A stretch of DNA of 64,000 bases from Cololabis saira (Eukaryota > Chordata > Actinopteri > Beloniformes > Belonidae). Of the stretch, positions 25,410 through 39,795 are shown piece after piece (position 1 is the stretch's first letter; every line of letters begins with the position of its first letter). A program made the translations under genes and the position numbers. Location of the stretch: NCBI RefSeq assembly GCF_033807715.1, contig NC_084590.1:37708005-37772004 (forward strand), written 5' to 3'. The notes under the pieces were generated by a model that was not told the origin of the DNA, searched no databases, and saw nothing but the letters and a program-made list of their open reading frames with translations.

Positions 25410-26020
25410 AAACTAGGGCTGGGCGATATGGACCAAAAGTCATATCTCGATATTTTCTAGCTAAATGGCGATACTCGATATATATCTCGATATTTTTTCT
25501 GTGCCTTAATTGGGGTTTCCCCCAAAGCATTATAGCATAGCATCTCTGTTAGCTTAATTTTTTTCTGAGGCAAACCCTTAAAAAAACAGTCAGTTATAAT
25601 ACAAAGCCTCGTGCCAAATGTCACACAGGTACCTTTATTAACAGAGGTCTGCACAATATCAAAATGTATAAAACAAATGAAATAAAAATAAACTGCCTGC
25701 ATATATAGAATAAAAATGCTTCTTGAATAAAATAAAACAAATATCCCTTTCCTGCATAACAATTAAATTAAAATACTTTTCCACTGAGGTTGACAGTTGT
25801 GCAAATAACAAAACATTTGTGCAAATCTCAAATAAAACATTCAAGTCAATTTGTCACAAAATAAGCTATATCAAAATCATAAAAAAAAAAATTTGAAAAA
25901 AAAAAAAAAAAAAAAAATTTTTTTTTTAAATCGATATAAACGATATTGTCTCGTACCATATCGTGTTTGAAAATATATCGATATATATTAAAATCTCGAT
26001 ATATCGCCCAGCCCTAGTTT
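25410..26020. mobile_element. Miniature element with AAACTAGGGCTGGGCGATAT termini
   Basis: Perfect 20-bp inverted ends AAACTAGGGCTGGGCGATAT and ATATCGCCCAGCCCTAGTTT enclose about 570 bp of AT-rich sequence. Repeated TCGATAT motifs sit near both ends and an A-run/T-run foldback lies at about 25,880-25,930. No protein is encoded. This terminus is familiar from many fish genomes; its superfamily is not assigned here. Confidence 0.85.
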
Positions 26021-29000
26021 ATACCAACATGTTTTTGAACTGTGTGAGGTAACTGAGTATGTAGAGAAAACCAACGCAAGCATAGGGAGAACAAGCAAAC
26101 TCTGCCTTGAAAGGCCCCTCCTGGTATTTGATCCAGGCACCTTATAACTTTTAATGCAGCAGTTCTTACCACCAAGCTGATATGAAAAAAGACAAGACCT
26201 TTGGAATGATGAGGGCTAGTCTGTACAGACTTCCCTTGGTATAACCTGGGCTGTAGAATTGCTCAGTTGTTCACTTTCGGTACAAGAGGTTTTAATATCA
26301 CTGATCAACAACCCTACAAACTTCATCTCAGGATTCAACCACGTTTGTTTTTGTTGTCTTTTTTAAATTACATTTTGAATTCAATTCAAAATACTTTATT
26401 AATCCCTGAATGGAAATTGAAAATTATAACCATCAAAAACTGTGTATGCATACTTGGTTAGAGTAGAGACTGGTTTTACTAAAGGAAATCCTATCCAAAA
26501 ATAGAAGTAGTTCTGCAGGCAAATATATTATATGCTAGTTAGCATACCTACTTCAATATTAAACATTTCCACAATATAAGGGTTTACCATGCTCTCCGCC
26601 CCTCCTAAAAATATCCCCCTCATATCCTCCACAGGCATTTTCTACCCGGGGTTGTGACTTTTTTTATAGCCTAGAGCACTATGTTCAGAAATGTGATGCT
26701 TTGTTAGTAATTCCAAGGCTATGGAGACCAGGTGCAGGGCTGCTGTGACAAGCACAATTTATTGGCTGTTTCCAAGCACAAGAACACGTTCAATATTATG
26801 CTAGGAAGATTAAACCATCCCCCTCATGGGCTGTGCTCAGACAGAGGTATTTTACACATGCAACTAGTACAACTCAGCAGTTGAGGCATGTGGCACTGAA
26901 ATCCAGTTTAATACCAGTTTCATATTATTCTGTTGAAATTTAAACTTTCTAGTCGGTTATCATCAGAGATTGAAAGATGGCCTGCATAATAAAAAAGTTT
27001 ATAATTTTAGCTTTCATCCATTTTAGATATTAATACAACTGCTTCTGTTTTGTAACAATAGTGTCATTTTGTATTTTGTTACAATTTAAACCTACCATTT
27101 CTCTTTACAGTGATGCATTTTCATTGCCTTCTTAAAGAAAAGCTATTTTTATTGCGTGGTTCAGGCATGTTGAGATCAGTTTAAAATGTGTTGATGAAGG
27201 TTTTTGATCAACTTATGAGCAGCAAATTATTACATATGTACTGGATACAAGATCAATATTTGCATTTTTATTGATATGACAAATTGCAGTTAAGTAAATG
27301 TCCTTGTTCAGATGTTTCCTCCCCACATCAGCCAAACAGAGGTTGCTCAATGCACCATCAGTGTGCTTTTACACATAGCAAACTATTGCAGAATCAGCTG
27401 ACTGACAGCTTTGATAGGATAACAGGTGTGTTCTGTCATCCAAGCAGACAGACAGCAAGACACACACACCAATTCGGCCCTGTGACAAAACCTTCATTGC
27501 CATCTCAAAGGGGTATCAGTGATAAATAAACTTCAACCACTCATTACACCATTGTATTTATACACTGACAACTGAGGCCCAAGAAAAGTGGATTAATCCT
27601 GCCTTGAACAGACTGTGCTTAAAGAGGTAGTCTGTCAATAATTGATAGTTTTTTGCAAGGGTTTTTTTCTTTGAGTAAGACCCAAATATCTAATATCTCT
27701 AAAACTCGATAAATCTCATCTCAACTCTCACAACTTAAAGCTACTGGTGGTCACTCAGTGTACATTTACTGTAATGTATAATGCACACCATCAGGAAATT
27801 CTTGTTTTCTACTTTCAGAAACCATTTAACTTTTGATTTGCACCAGTAGTGAGAAACTAGTATTACATTTTTGTTTTAGATTAAAGAGTGAAAAGTTTGT
27901 TTATCATACAAATTATATACATTACATATTGACTGAAGAAATAATTTTCAACGTTTTCTTGTTAGTTGGCACATGCCTTAAACAATAATTAGGCTAAGTT
28001 TAAAACTTATTCGCTGAACCAAATGGTTTACTTTGTTGCACAATTCATAATCTAGTAAATTGATGAATCATTTCAATAATCTATAGATTAACCAACTATA
28101 AAAATAGGTGTGAGTTGTATCCCTATTCGCTTGAATGCAAAACTGCCTTGACAAAGACAGATTACTTCACTTATGATAGTGGGGATTTTTCCTTCTTACC
28201 TCTGCTTTATCTACAAGTAAATAACAAACTACTCAAAGAAACTAAGTGTGTGGGTACACCACAGGAGGCTTTCTCTCTGAAGGCAACAGTGCTGGCTTTT
28301 CAGACATTTTCAATAAATAGGATAGAATATAGTAGAATGAATCATTGACAGGCAGCAAGAGTAGCAGCCAGCAAGATAGACATGATGTACAGCCCTGCAT
28401 AATCATCTCTCAGCCCCATTAATCTGGACAGACTGCATCACTTGATGAGACTGTGATGCATCTGGTAAAAGGTCCCTCCCACAGATGTCATTCTGAAGAG
28501 CAGGACAGGTGCTGCCACCAAAGCAGGAGCTTAGTCATGCAGCCACACCCCTTTCTATAACACGCTCACGCTCAGAGGACAATATGAGGACATTTGGTCA
28601 GTATCACATGGTGAAAAGAAATGTGTTGCCTCTCTATGAGATATCTACTGAATTTGTGATCACAAAGCTATTACAGCCACAGAATCACAATAAGAAACTG
28701 CAATCTGTGTTCCTTTCAATATACAATGCAAGAGGCATGGTATAGAAAGAATTATACACAAAAGACACTAAAACATCCCCCTTTCCAGCTATAACTCTTC
28801 CCTGTGGCACAGTGGGAAGAGTAACACGTTCCATTTTAACTGCATCTGTTTATTTCGGTTGCAGACTGACCATTTTGTTGTCCTCATGAGGGTTGACCAG
28901 CTAAGCTTTATACGGATATGATGACACTAGTACCACGGTGTATCATGAAAAATATGTAATTCAGTGCAAAAATGTTCTATAAATGTTTGGTCAACAAATA

Positions 29001-32000
29001 AAGTATATCTGCTGAGAGGGATAAGGTGAGGAGGAAATGCAAACTTGTTGTTGCAGTTGAAGTACCATTTCTTCAAAAAATAGAAAAGTTTATTTCTTAA
29101 AGTAAATGCAAGTCAACATGGACACAAAATATTTTTGAAGTAACTGTAAAGATGTTAAACAGCATAAATTGCAAAAAGACATGACAATTAAACCAGAGAA
29201 TAATCAGTGAAACATCAAACAAAAATGCTGGATCCTTCATTTTCATTTATGTGACGTCAAAAAGTATATATTTGAATAATAAACGTTGTGACCAGTTTTG
29301 AAAAGCGAAGCCAGTGAGAAAGTAAACACACTGGGCACAGGGGTTCCAATAATACAACAGCCTTACAAAAAGAGAAATGCCAGTTCATAATTTTTAAGCC
29401 ATTAATTCATGATCACACAAATGTTACATGTAAGAAACTGCACTTTTGTTACTTTCTCTAACTTTGCTTCAAATTGGGCGGTGCTAGAATTTACGGTGAT
29501 GGACGCATCCTGACCTAACATTACCAACCAAACCCCCAACCTACCCTAACAAGCAGAACAACCCTCACACTTTCATCAAGTCTTCAGTCTAATCTAGCAT
29601 AAACCTTTTAAGTTCCATGCTGTAGTCTGTGGACCAGAGATCCTGATCTAAAATATTAAACTTCAAAACCAAGGCTGAATTGGCCCTAAGGATGCCATTA
29701 AGGGTGTTCTTTCCGCTTTGAGAAAAGTTGTACAGCCAAAGATGACACCATGCTTTTTTCTTCTTTTTTCGTTAGGACTCCCTTCTAAAATGTCACATCT
29801 TCAGTTCTACATCACTTTATTGCAGGATAATTTTGTTAACTAACTTGTTTCAGGAGGTCAAAAAATGTAACTTGATTTAAAAATGTTGTTTGCCTGTGTC
29901 CTTTCGCTGCAGCCGTTTACCTGTGGAGTTGATCTTGTTAGGTGTTGTGTGTTACACTCCTTGCAAGGTCGTCTGTGCTTTAGCTAAAGCACAAAATCTC
30001 AATATCAAAGATAATTTGTTTATCTTTTCTTTACTTTGAAGAGACCATGTCCCTAAAATGACACATTCTTTATTTTCCTGATTAAATATCAGTACCAAAG
30101 GGATTTTAGTCATAAAATAGGTGCAGCCAGTGGGAAGCATAAAGCCAGGTAGTTAGACTTAATGGGCCCTGCTGTGTGCAGGGAGTCAGGGAGTGTGGCT
30201 GTGACACAGTCCACTGAGACTTCACTCCCCCGCTGTAAACGGGGTAGACGTGCTCGTGCTGTAGTTTTTTTGGTTCTTTATAATATTTCATGACCTTATG
30301 TATTGCTAAATCAGAAAGAGGCGAATGAAATGCACAGCTGTCCCAAACACTGTCTCAAAAACCCTTCCAGCCCAGTGTCTTTCAGCTCAGTGACATTAAA
30401 ATCATCAAAATAAGCAAGTTCAACCAGCCATCCTAAATGAACTCAATAAAATGGTGGCTTTCATAAGATGGCTTTCTGATGTCATTTGTGCTGTAATGGG
30501 GCTAAAACGTGCTGTGTTGTGGAATTCTTTTTTTGCAGTTGACTACATTAGCCATGTTCGAGCTAATGAATCTTAGATGACTTGGTTTCCATGCTATCAT
30601 TAAAAAAAGAAGACACTACAGACAAACGTCTGCAGGAGAAAAATAGCAAAATCTCCTACTCGAAACAGTCATTTCTACTGCATAGAAACATTGCATTTTT
30701 ACATTATTTAGGTTATGAAAAGGGTTAAGGCATGTCAGCTCTGCACTGGCTGAACAAACGGAGCAAATTAATGGAAATTGAAGCATGGAAGGAATAGATT
30801 TAATCAATTAAAGAAAGATATTACATATACTGATAACCTGATTAAAGACAATCAAACATGCAGTATATTGTAACTGCTTCCACCCAAGATAGTGCAGTAA
30901 ATGACTTACTCTAAACAAAGCAATAGTGCCATCTAGTGTGAAAGAACTTTGATCATGACTTCAAAGGCTCAACATATTTGTGAAATACCATATATATTTT
31001 TAGATGCTAAATAATATTTATCAATGCTTATTATTTTCCATGTATTGTCTTTAGAGCCAAAACCTGACTTTTCTGCATTGAAACTCAGTGGCAGAAGAGA
31101 AATACTTAACCATATGGAAAACAGATGACAAGAATTTTTACATTTTTCAGTTTATCATGTTTGTTCTGTATCAAGAAACTGGTTTACAGTAATCTGCGAA
31201 TAAACTCAAGTTGACAGCAACTTTATCCAAAATATTAACGATAATAACGAATGTGATAACAGCAATAATGTTTATTTTTATGATTTTGCGCCTATTCGCC
31301 ATCACACTGATTCAAAATCAAACACTCAAGATGTGATTAAAGTGTAGACTTATCTGCTTCGATGTTGAACAGAAATGTCTTTTAGGAATTTCAGAGTTTT
31401 AAATAAAAGTACCTCAGCTGCTAAGGGGCTGAAAAGTGTTTGTAAAATTCATGGAAAGTGCTTTTTATTTCTCTTCCTGTTTGTAAAATGAAGGTTTCTG
31501 TTGCATCTCATTAATCAAGGAGGGCTGGATCTCCATAGTCGTATTTTGTCTACAGTACATGTGCATTTGCGTCTTCACTAATGCCAGGTCACTCACATAT
31601 TCCATTTATTCTTGGTAATAAATAAATAAATATCTGCAACTTGGCTGGCACATTTCCACAGCTGCTGATAAGGCAGAGTTACAAGCAGTTAAAGTGAGTC
31701 CAGCTCTGCTTCCAGCTTATCCAGTCTATCTATGAAATTGCTTGCTTATCATTCATAATGATTGTTTAATCAAAGACTGTCACATTCCAGATTCCCCATA
31801 AACAGATGCATTAATATTGGTATTAAAGCTTTATGTTATGGAAGAGCTGGAGCTGCATACAGTATATTTTCTATTTTTGACATTTTGACGATGCTCTTAA
31901 CCACTTCAATTAAGAATGAATGCAGTAGTGAGATTAGCTCATATTCCCATCTTGCAAATATTTACACGGCAAATGTATGAAGAGTACAGCAAAGAATTGA

Positions 32001-32325
32001 ATTTGTTGATATTAACTAATTTGTCAACTATGACAGCCTATTTGGGAAGAAAAAAAACAAGAAAAAAAAAAGATAATTCTGAATTTCTGCCTTATATACA
32101 CTAAAACTAGTGTGTTGAGTATTTCCAGATTAGAGGAACATATAAGTAATTTCCATGAGCACCCAGCTGCATTATTCACTGATGTCCAGTGCTGATGAAA
32201 ATATTTGGGGCCAAACATTGAGTATTTCATTGTCATCAGTATAAAGTGATCATGTCATCAAGTGAACGCTATATGTTTCAAATATGCAGACATCTTGAAA
32301 TTCAGAGAGGTTTACTAGAAGTTAC
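26021..32325. other. Long intergenic stretch with little structure
   Basis: At 26,370-26,412 there is a retroposon-like tail (AATTCAAAATACTTTATTAATCCCTG). The rest is AT-rich single-copy-looking DNA without exons, terminal repeats or RNA genes that I can support. Conserved non-coding elements cannot be judged without alignment. Confidence 0.4.
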
Positions 32326-32906
32326 TTAAAGGAGCCGTCTGTAAGAAATGTCCAAAACTGGTACTGCAGTCACTTTCAAAATATTGTTGAGCGGCGTGTA
32401 CCCTCCCCCTCCTCCCCCCGACCAGAGGTTGCCAGGTAAGCTGCAGAATGCAGCAGGAACGTAGGCTGCCATGGCTGCGATAATTAGAGCCGAGCTGGCA
32501 ACCCGGATGCCGAAACAATACTGACTTGGTGATTGGGAGATAGGTGGAGGGTGGAGCTTCAGAAACAATACTGACTTGGTGATTGGGAGATAGGTGGAGG
32601 GTGGAGCTTCAGAAACAATACTGACTTGGTGATTGGGAGATAGGTGGAGGGTGGAGCTTCAGAAACAATACTGACTTGGTGATTGGGAGATAGGTGGAGG
32701 GTGGAGCTTCAGGCCAAAACAAAAAATGACAACATAAACATCAGTTGAGGGCTGCAACTCCTCTTTTTAAACTGGAATATCCTGGCTTGAGTGCTGTTGT
32801 CAGTGACATAAGTATTTGAAATGAACATGATTTTTAAATGTCTGTTGACATATCGGGGTCATTTTATGATTCGTTTTATTATTGCTCTTACATACAGCTC
32901 CTTTAA
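32326..32906. mobile_element. TTAA-flanked miniature transposon, family C
   Basis: The left end TTAAAGGAGCCGTCTGTAAG and the right end CTTACATACAGCTCCTTTAA are imperfect inverted repeats ending in TTAA. The interior holds a 50-bp tandem array. No coding content. A piggyBac/Kolobok-type non-autonomous element is the best fit. Confidence 0.75.
32511..32711 (+). repeat. 50-bp tandem repeat, four copies
   Basis: The unit runs from GAAACAATACTGACTTGGTG to GGTGGAGCTTCA and is repeated four times at exactly 50-bp spacing with almost no divergence. It sits inside the TTAA-flanked element. Confidence 0.96.
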
Positions 32907-34101
32907 TTCATAAATCTGACTTTGGCATTAAAGAAATGTTAACTTGAATCTCCCTTCAGGGATTAATAAAGTATTTGTGAATTTGGATTTAATTGAATTA
33001 TAGTTCTCAGTCCATTTTAAATCAAATCACACACACATGCACACACATAAAGAACCACACATTTTAGAATGGAATGATGTGGTTCGATTATGATTACAAA
33101 ACAATTCAGTTCAATATGGTTCGATTCAGTGGGGTGTGGTGCAATGCTTCTTGAAAGTAGACAATTCAAATTAAATTGTCACATTACAATGGGGCATTGC
33201 CTTTGTCATTTTTGTCATGTTTATTAATGTAACTAAGAATTTTACAGAGCCCCGCTGGCAATGAAAAAACTAACAATATTAAGTTTTGTTGGCACAAATT
33301 AAAGCTAAACAAAAAATTACGCAGATAGATATCTGTAGCGTCAGCCCAAGGAACAATAAGCTTGTGAGGTAGAACATAAAATTTCAAAAGCATCCCTTGT
33401 GCAAATAAAACAGAACATAAAGTGGCCGACTGTAAGCTGAATATCTGTCTTTTTATTAAAGTGCTGTTTTGTAATTTAACATTCATTTGCACAGTCGGGT
33501 TTTGCACTGGAGAAGGTATTAGTACACTTCACTTTTTAAAGTGTGATTTTGTCACATATAAACTGAAAATAAAAACATCTTCAGAGGTGTCCATTCCTGT
33601 ATGATTGTTGCCCTCGCATGTACACAGACTTTTACCATTATAAACCTCAGTCGTCTGTCCGCATGCATCTACTGAAGAAGTTCATGTGTGCTTGTCATGG
33701 TTCTTTTTGAGAGGAATCAGTTGACCAACATGATCATGTCAGACTACACTTCGTTGTGCAGAAACAATATCTCCTGCCGTGCAGAAAACTCTGAGGCCAC
33801 ACTGCTAGCTGGTATAGAAGGTATTTTTTGGCAAAAGATAACAGCAGCTCAGTCTGAGCTTTCCACCACTGTAGTGGTTTGTCAGTCAGGGGAAAAGGAT
33901 TACGGTCTCTGTATCTCAACACTTCCTCTCTTACCTTCTGTCTTGAATACTGTGCCACTGCCCTCACTTCGAAGGTCCAAACAGCTGGTCCAGTGCTGCA
34001 ATCTCTCTCTCTTTTTGCGCAGAGGTTCATCATCTGAAAAACAAAGCATTTACTATTTTATTGGTTGTTTGGCATAAGTCTACCTTTTCTTTCATCTTAT
34101 C
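32907..34101. other. Intergenic DNA with a retroposon tail
   Basis: Positions 32,950-32,990 (TCAGGGATTAATAAAGTATT) look like a LINE 3' tail. No gene was recognised in the remainder. Confidence 0.4.
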
Positions 34102-34448
34102 TTAAAGGAGCATGAGGCTCCTTTTAAGAAATGAGACTGATTAGCGCCACCTTCGCCACGACGGCCGTCGGGGGTACTGCAGCCAACAGCGAAGCCGGCA
34201 CGGGAGAACGGGGAGAACGCGCATGCAGCGTCATGTGACGTCACATCCGCAGGACAGCGCGGGAAATTCCGGTCACAATTGCAGCACATTTTGCAGCACA
34301 CAGCCTGTTCAAGGCAACGGAGAGATACACTAGAGGGATCATTCTTTTTGGTTTGGAACGCTTCATCTGACATTATTACTAGAAAACTTAAAACGTATAT
34401 GAATTTTTTTCATAAATACTGCCTCAATCCTGCCTCATGCTCCTTTAA
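34102..34448. mobile_element. TTAA-flanked miniature transposon, family B
   Basis: The termini TTAAAGGAGCATGAGGC and GCCTCATGCTCCTTTAA are a perfect 17-bp inverted repeat including TTAA. The 347-bp interior is non-coding with a CpG-rich core. Its right TTAA (34,445-34,448) is also the left TTAA of the next element. Confidence 0.85.
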
Positions 34449-34694
34449 AGGGGACCTATTATGAACGGTGTATCGCGTCATTCAGGCAGCCAATCAGCAC
34501 AGTGCCTCATTATCATAGCCTCCCCGCCCACTCAGAATCCCTCATAGATAATGAGGTTAGAGAATGGGAAGATAAAGACATGGCTCAGAGGCTGAATTTC
34601 TAATTTATTTAGCAAAAACAATCAAAAGCTTGTTTTTAAGATATTCAAGGCCTGTTTAAAATAGGTATTAGATGCTATAATAGGTCCCCTTTAA
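34445..34694. mobile_element. TTAA-flanked miniature transposon, family A, copy 3 (internally deleted, reversed)
   Basis: It starts TTAAAGGGGACCTATTATGA and ends ATAGGTCCCCTTTAA, with the CAGGCAGCCAATCAGCAC and AAAGACATGGC blocks in reverse orientation relative to copy 1. At 250 bp it has lost roughly half the element, including the 22-bp palindrome. Confidence 0.85.
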
Positions 34695-34717
34695 TATACT
34701 TACAACTCACTTTGTGT

Positions 34718-34723
34718 AAAAAA

Positions 34724-34754
<31 letters not shown>

Positions 34755-34757
34755 CAC
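34718..34757. repeat. A-run followed by (CA)n
   Basis: About 23 A residues followed by eight CA units. Simple sequence. Confidence 0.95.
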
Positions 34758-35061
34758 CTTCTGGCTGATCCTGGATCTGAGGACCAACTTGCATGGATCT
34801 CTAAGAACAGGGTCAATCTCCTTTTGAACAATGTTTTCCTGTCTGCACACCCAGCTTTTTAATGCAAAAAAAAAAGATTTTCACCAGTGATGTTCAGATG
34901 ACGAATGAACTAAATAGTGTGTAATTTTGTTAAAGGACACGTCTATCAATTTTGTCTAGGACACGCTATCAATATGATAAACCGTGTTCAGCAGAATATA
35001 GATTGCAATACATTCAATAACTGTTAGAATACACTGTAATTAATAATTCATTAATTTGTAT

Positions 35062-35890
35062 TTAGTTAATGAAAGTGTATGTGCGTGTTTGGTTTACCTT
35101 GTTAAGCAGGGCAGTCGCTTCAGCTGAAAACCTGATGAAGACCCTCTCAGCATCATCATCACTCAGTAATGGAAGCGTTTTAGAGCGAGGGTCTAAAGCC
35201 GATTCAGTGTAAAGAAGGTCCTCCTGATGTGTGTATCGCTTGTCAAAGTCTTTCTTAAATGCCTTCTTCATGTCAGTGATGAGTAGTGCTTCTTTATCTG
35301 CTGCCTCAAAGTGCTTTTTTATTTTTGCTCTGAGTGGGGCAATCATTGATAGTGTGAGCGCCTCATCTTTACAAAGGATAGCTGTAACTACTTTGACAGG
35401 CGCCATCAACCTGACGATGTCTTCAGCATCGCAGATGCTTTTTTCTTTTTCATTAAGAGTATTCTCTTCTCCTTTTCTGAGCTCCCTTGACATGAGTGGG
35501 AAAAACAGCAGGCTGCTGTTCTAAAAAGCGTTCACACATGTCATGGGAGCTATTCCACCATGTTGACACATCCTGAATGAGCTTGTTGGAAGGTAAAGTC
35601 AGTTGCTGTTGTTACTCACTGAAAAGTGAGGAAGGTGGTTGGGTTTTGCGCCACAACATAAGGGCAGCTGAAATCCTGCACATGACATACAGGCATCAGT
35701 GGTAAATGCTACTCGTTTTGAACTGAATAGCTGTTCTTTGACTTTATTCTCACCTTTGTTATACAGCTTTGGCACACCTGTCCATGAAATGCTGTCAACT
35801 TGATATAGTGTACACAGGCTCTAATACTTTTATCATGTCCACAAAGGCCTCATTCTCCACTACAGAGTATGCCCTCAAGTCTTTGTCTGG
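35062..35890 (-). pseudogene. hAT transposase fragment (ZBED1-like), decayed
   Basis: On the minus strand, starting near 35,885, the translation reads as a hAT transposase C-terminal half: VVENEAFVDMIKVLEPVYT, then KLYNKGENKVKEQL and VAFTTDACMS, then LIQDVSTWWNSSHDMCERF, then after a frameshift LTLSMIAPLRAKIKKHF, then YTESALDPRSKTLPLLSDD. These blocks match the order in ZBED1/hAT transposases. Stops and at least one frameshift (about 35,470-35,500) separate them, the BED zinc finger and the dimerisation tail are absent, and no terminal repeats are seen. Confidence 0.85.
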
Positions 35891-36719
35891 AAGAAGTTGT
35901 GTACATTTGTGACTTGCCGTGTCTGTTTGTTGGATGCGCTTGTCTCCTCACCACCTATTTCTCCCTATTCCACAAGTTTTTGTGTTAGATTTGTCATACT
36001 ACAGGTGTACTTTTCGCGGCTTTACAATCCTTTCATATGGCAATGCTTTTATCCAGAGCTTCATTATTCATGTGAAAACCAAATTTCGCCACACTTCTGA
36101 CTATTCATACCTCACATACTATATCCCATAATGTAACGCGCTACTTCAGCAGATGCCGGTTAGAGCAGCATATCAAACTAAAATTATACTTTTTTTTTTC
36201 TATTCAAAGAACACAAATAGAACTGCAAGTAACAACTGTGCAAATTATGTACAAAATACAGTCTTCAGTTGTAGGAACAATAATTAAAAGATGATAAACT
36301 AGTATGTGGACGTGTGGCCAAGCTAGCCGAGCATTGACACTGGAGGCAGTGGTAGGATTTTTTATATGGCAAGATTTATTAATTCGTAGTTCTTAGCCGC
36401 AAAAATTGCCAGCCAGGTGAAAACGAAGAAAAAAATAAACACAAGAATGAAAACTACTCCAAATCTAATCAATCACTACTTAAACTTAAACTGCAACTTA
36501 ACTTCAATAATTAAACTGAAATCATAACCCTCAATTCTGGCATTCCATGGTTTCTCTGGCCTATTGACAGGTGTTGCCTCACACTCACATCAGACCAAAC
36601 CAAATAGAAAAAAAATAAATTCTCTCAAAAGCACACTTGGCCAGGTATTTAACTACCTAGACTAGTCCATTCCACATTACTCCCAAAAATCAATTAACTA
36701 TTCAAAATACATATTCTGT
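35891..36719. other. Intergenic DNA between two element remnants
   Basis: AT-rich. It may contain decayed flanks of the hAT copy or of the retroelement to the right, but no motif allows a call. Confidence 0.35.
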
Positions 36720-37184
36720 TTAATATTCATTACATCCATTTAATATCTTACTACAAAACACGCCCCGACTACACCAATCACTGGACGAAGGCTCTATGAC
36801 TCCCATCGACAGCATAACATCCAACTCATCTCTCAAGGCAGACACCAACTCGGTAGCTCTTGGCCAGGGGGGGGCTTCATCTGGCCGCAGGATGATGTCA
36901 CGCTCCACAGCCGTCGCTCACCCTGGCCTCTCTGTGAACAGGTTGGGGTCCAGTAGATCGCTAACTTGGTCATGCTGGTCTTCCTCTAGGTGGGAGAGGT
37001 CTACCGTTGCTGCTATGGACTGGACAGGGAAAAACTGCTCCTCCGGTTCCTCTTCCTCCCTCACAGCTTTTCATGATGAAAAGCTGTGTCGCCATTTGCT
37101 CCCTGGAATGATAATCCCTCAGAAGGTTGACGTGAAAAGTTTGCTTCTTCCCTCTGTCCGGCATGCAGACCTCATAGGTTACAC
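36720..37184 (-). pseudogene. Gmr1-like LTR retrotransposon fragment (integrase C-terminus, then RT N-terminus)
   Basis: On the minus strand, 5' to 3': TYEVCMPDRGKKQTFHVNLL, the integrase C-terminal signature, at about 37,105-37,175; then about 200 bp lower a frame with RDIILRPDEAPPWPR and SMGVIEPSSSDWCSRGVF, the start of RT. In most Ty3/gypsy elements RT precedes integrase; integrase upstream of RT is the hallmark of Gmr1-like elements, first described in cod. RT stops after about 50 residues, so this is a remnant. Confidence 0.72.
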
Positions 37185-39195
<2,011 letters not shown>

Positions 39196-39199
39196 AATA

Positions 39200-39795
39200 A
39201 ACATATGTTGTACTATTAATGATCAGAATCAGCTTTATTGGCCATGTTTGAACATGCCCTACAAGGAATTTGACTCTGGTTATTTCGCTCACTGTACCCA
39301 GATTTAAAAAGTAGCAGCAGTAAATAAACAAATGTGGCACTTTTAAAAAAAGTGAAAGTTGCAGCAGTACTGAGGTAGACATGGTAAAGATAGCTCTTAA
39401 TAACAAATATACAATTTTAAAAAAGTGAGAGGTGCAGCAGAATGAGGTAGATATGATTAGATTATTGGGAGGTACGCTGTTACAGCATATTGCACGGTGA
39501 TTGATTCTCTGAGACTCTATGAATGATGAGAGTTCATCAGAGCACCAGTTTGGGGGAAGAAACTGTCTCTGTGTCTGGATGTTTTAGCGTACAGAGCTCT
39601 GTAGCGCCGTCCAGAGGGGAGGAGTTCAAACAGACTGTGTTCTCTGCAGAGATGTTACCTGCCCGTTTCCTGGTCCTGGACCAGTACAGGTCCTGGATAG
39701 ATGGGAGGTTAGTCCCAATTATCCTCTTTGCAGACCTAATTGTCCGTTGCAATCTAGTAGTTAGCTTTTGAGTATCAATATATGCCAACACTTTT
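39200..39795 (-). pseudogene. L2-type LINE 3' end (antisense)
   Basis: The minus strand encodes LQRTIRSAKRIIGTNLPSIQ, then DLYWSRTRKRAGNI, the C-terminal block of L2 ORF2 (39,540-39,790). Downstream (39,225-39,290) is the antisense 3' UTR, AATCAGCTTTATTGGCCATG. 5'-truncated and inactive. Confidence 0.85.

Noticed and set aside
24935..25411. 158-codon Arg-rich frame
   Set aside because: The basic part is the GACGGC tandem array of a hAT-like miniature element; no family resemblance or splice signals.
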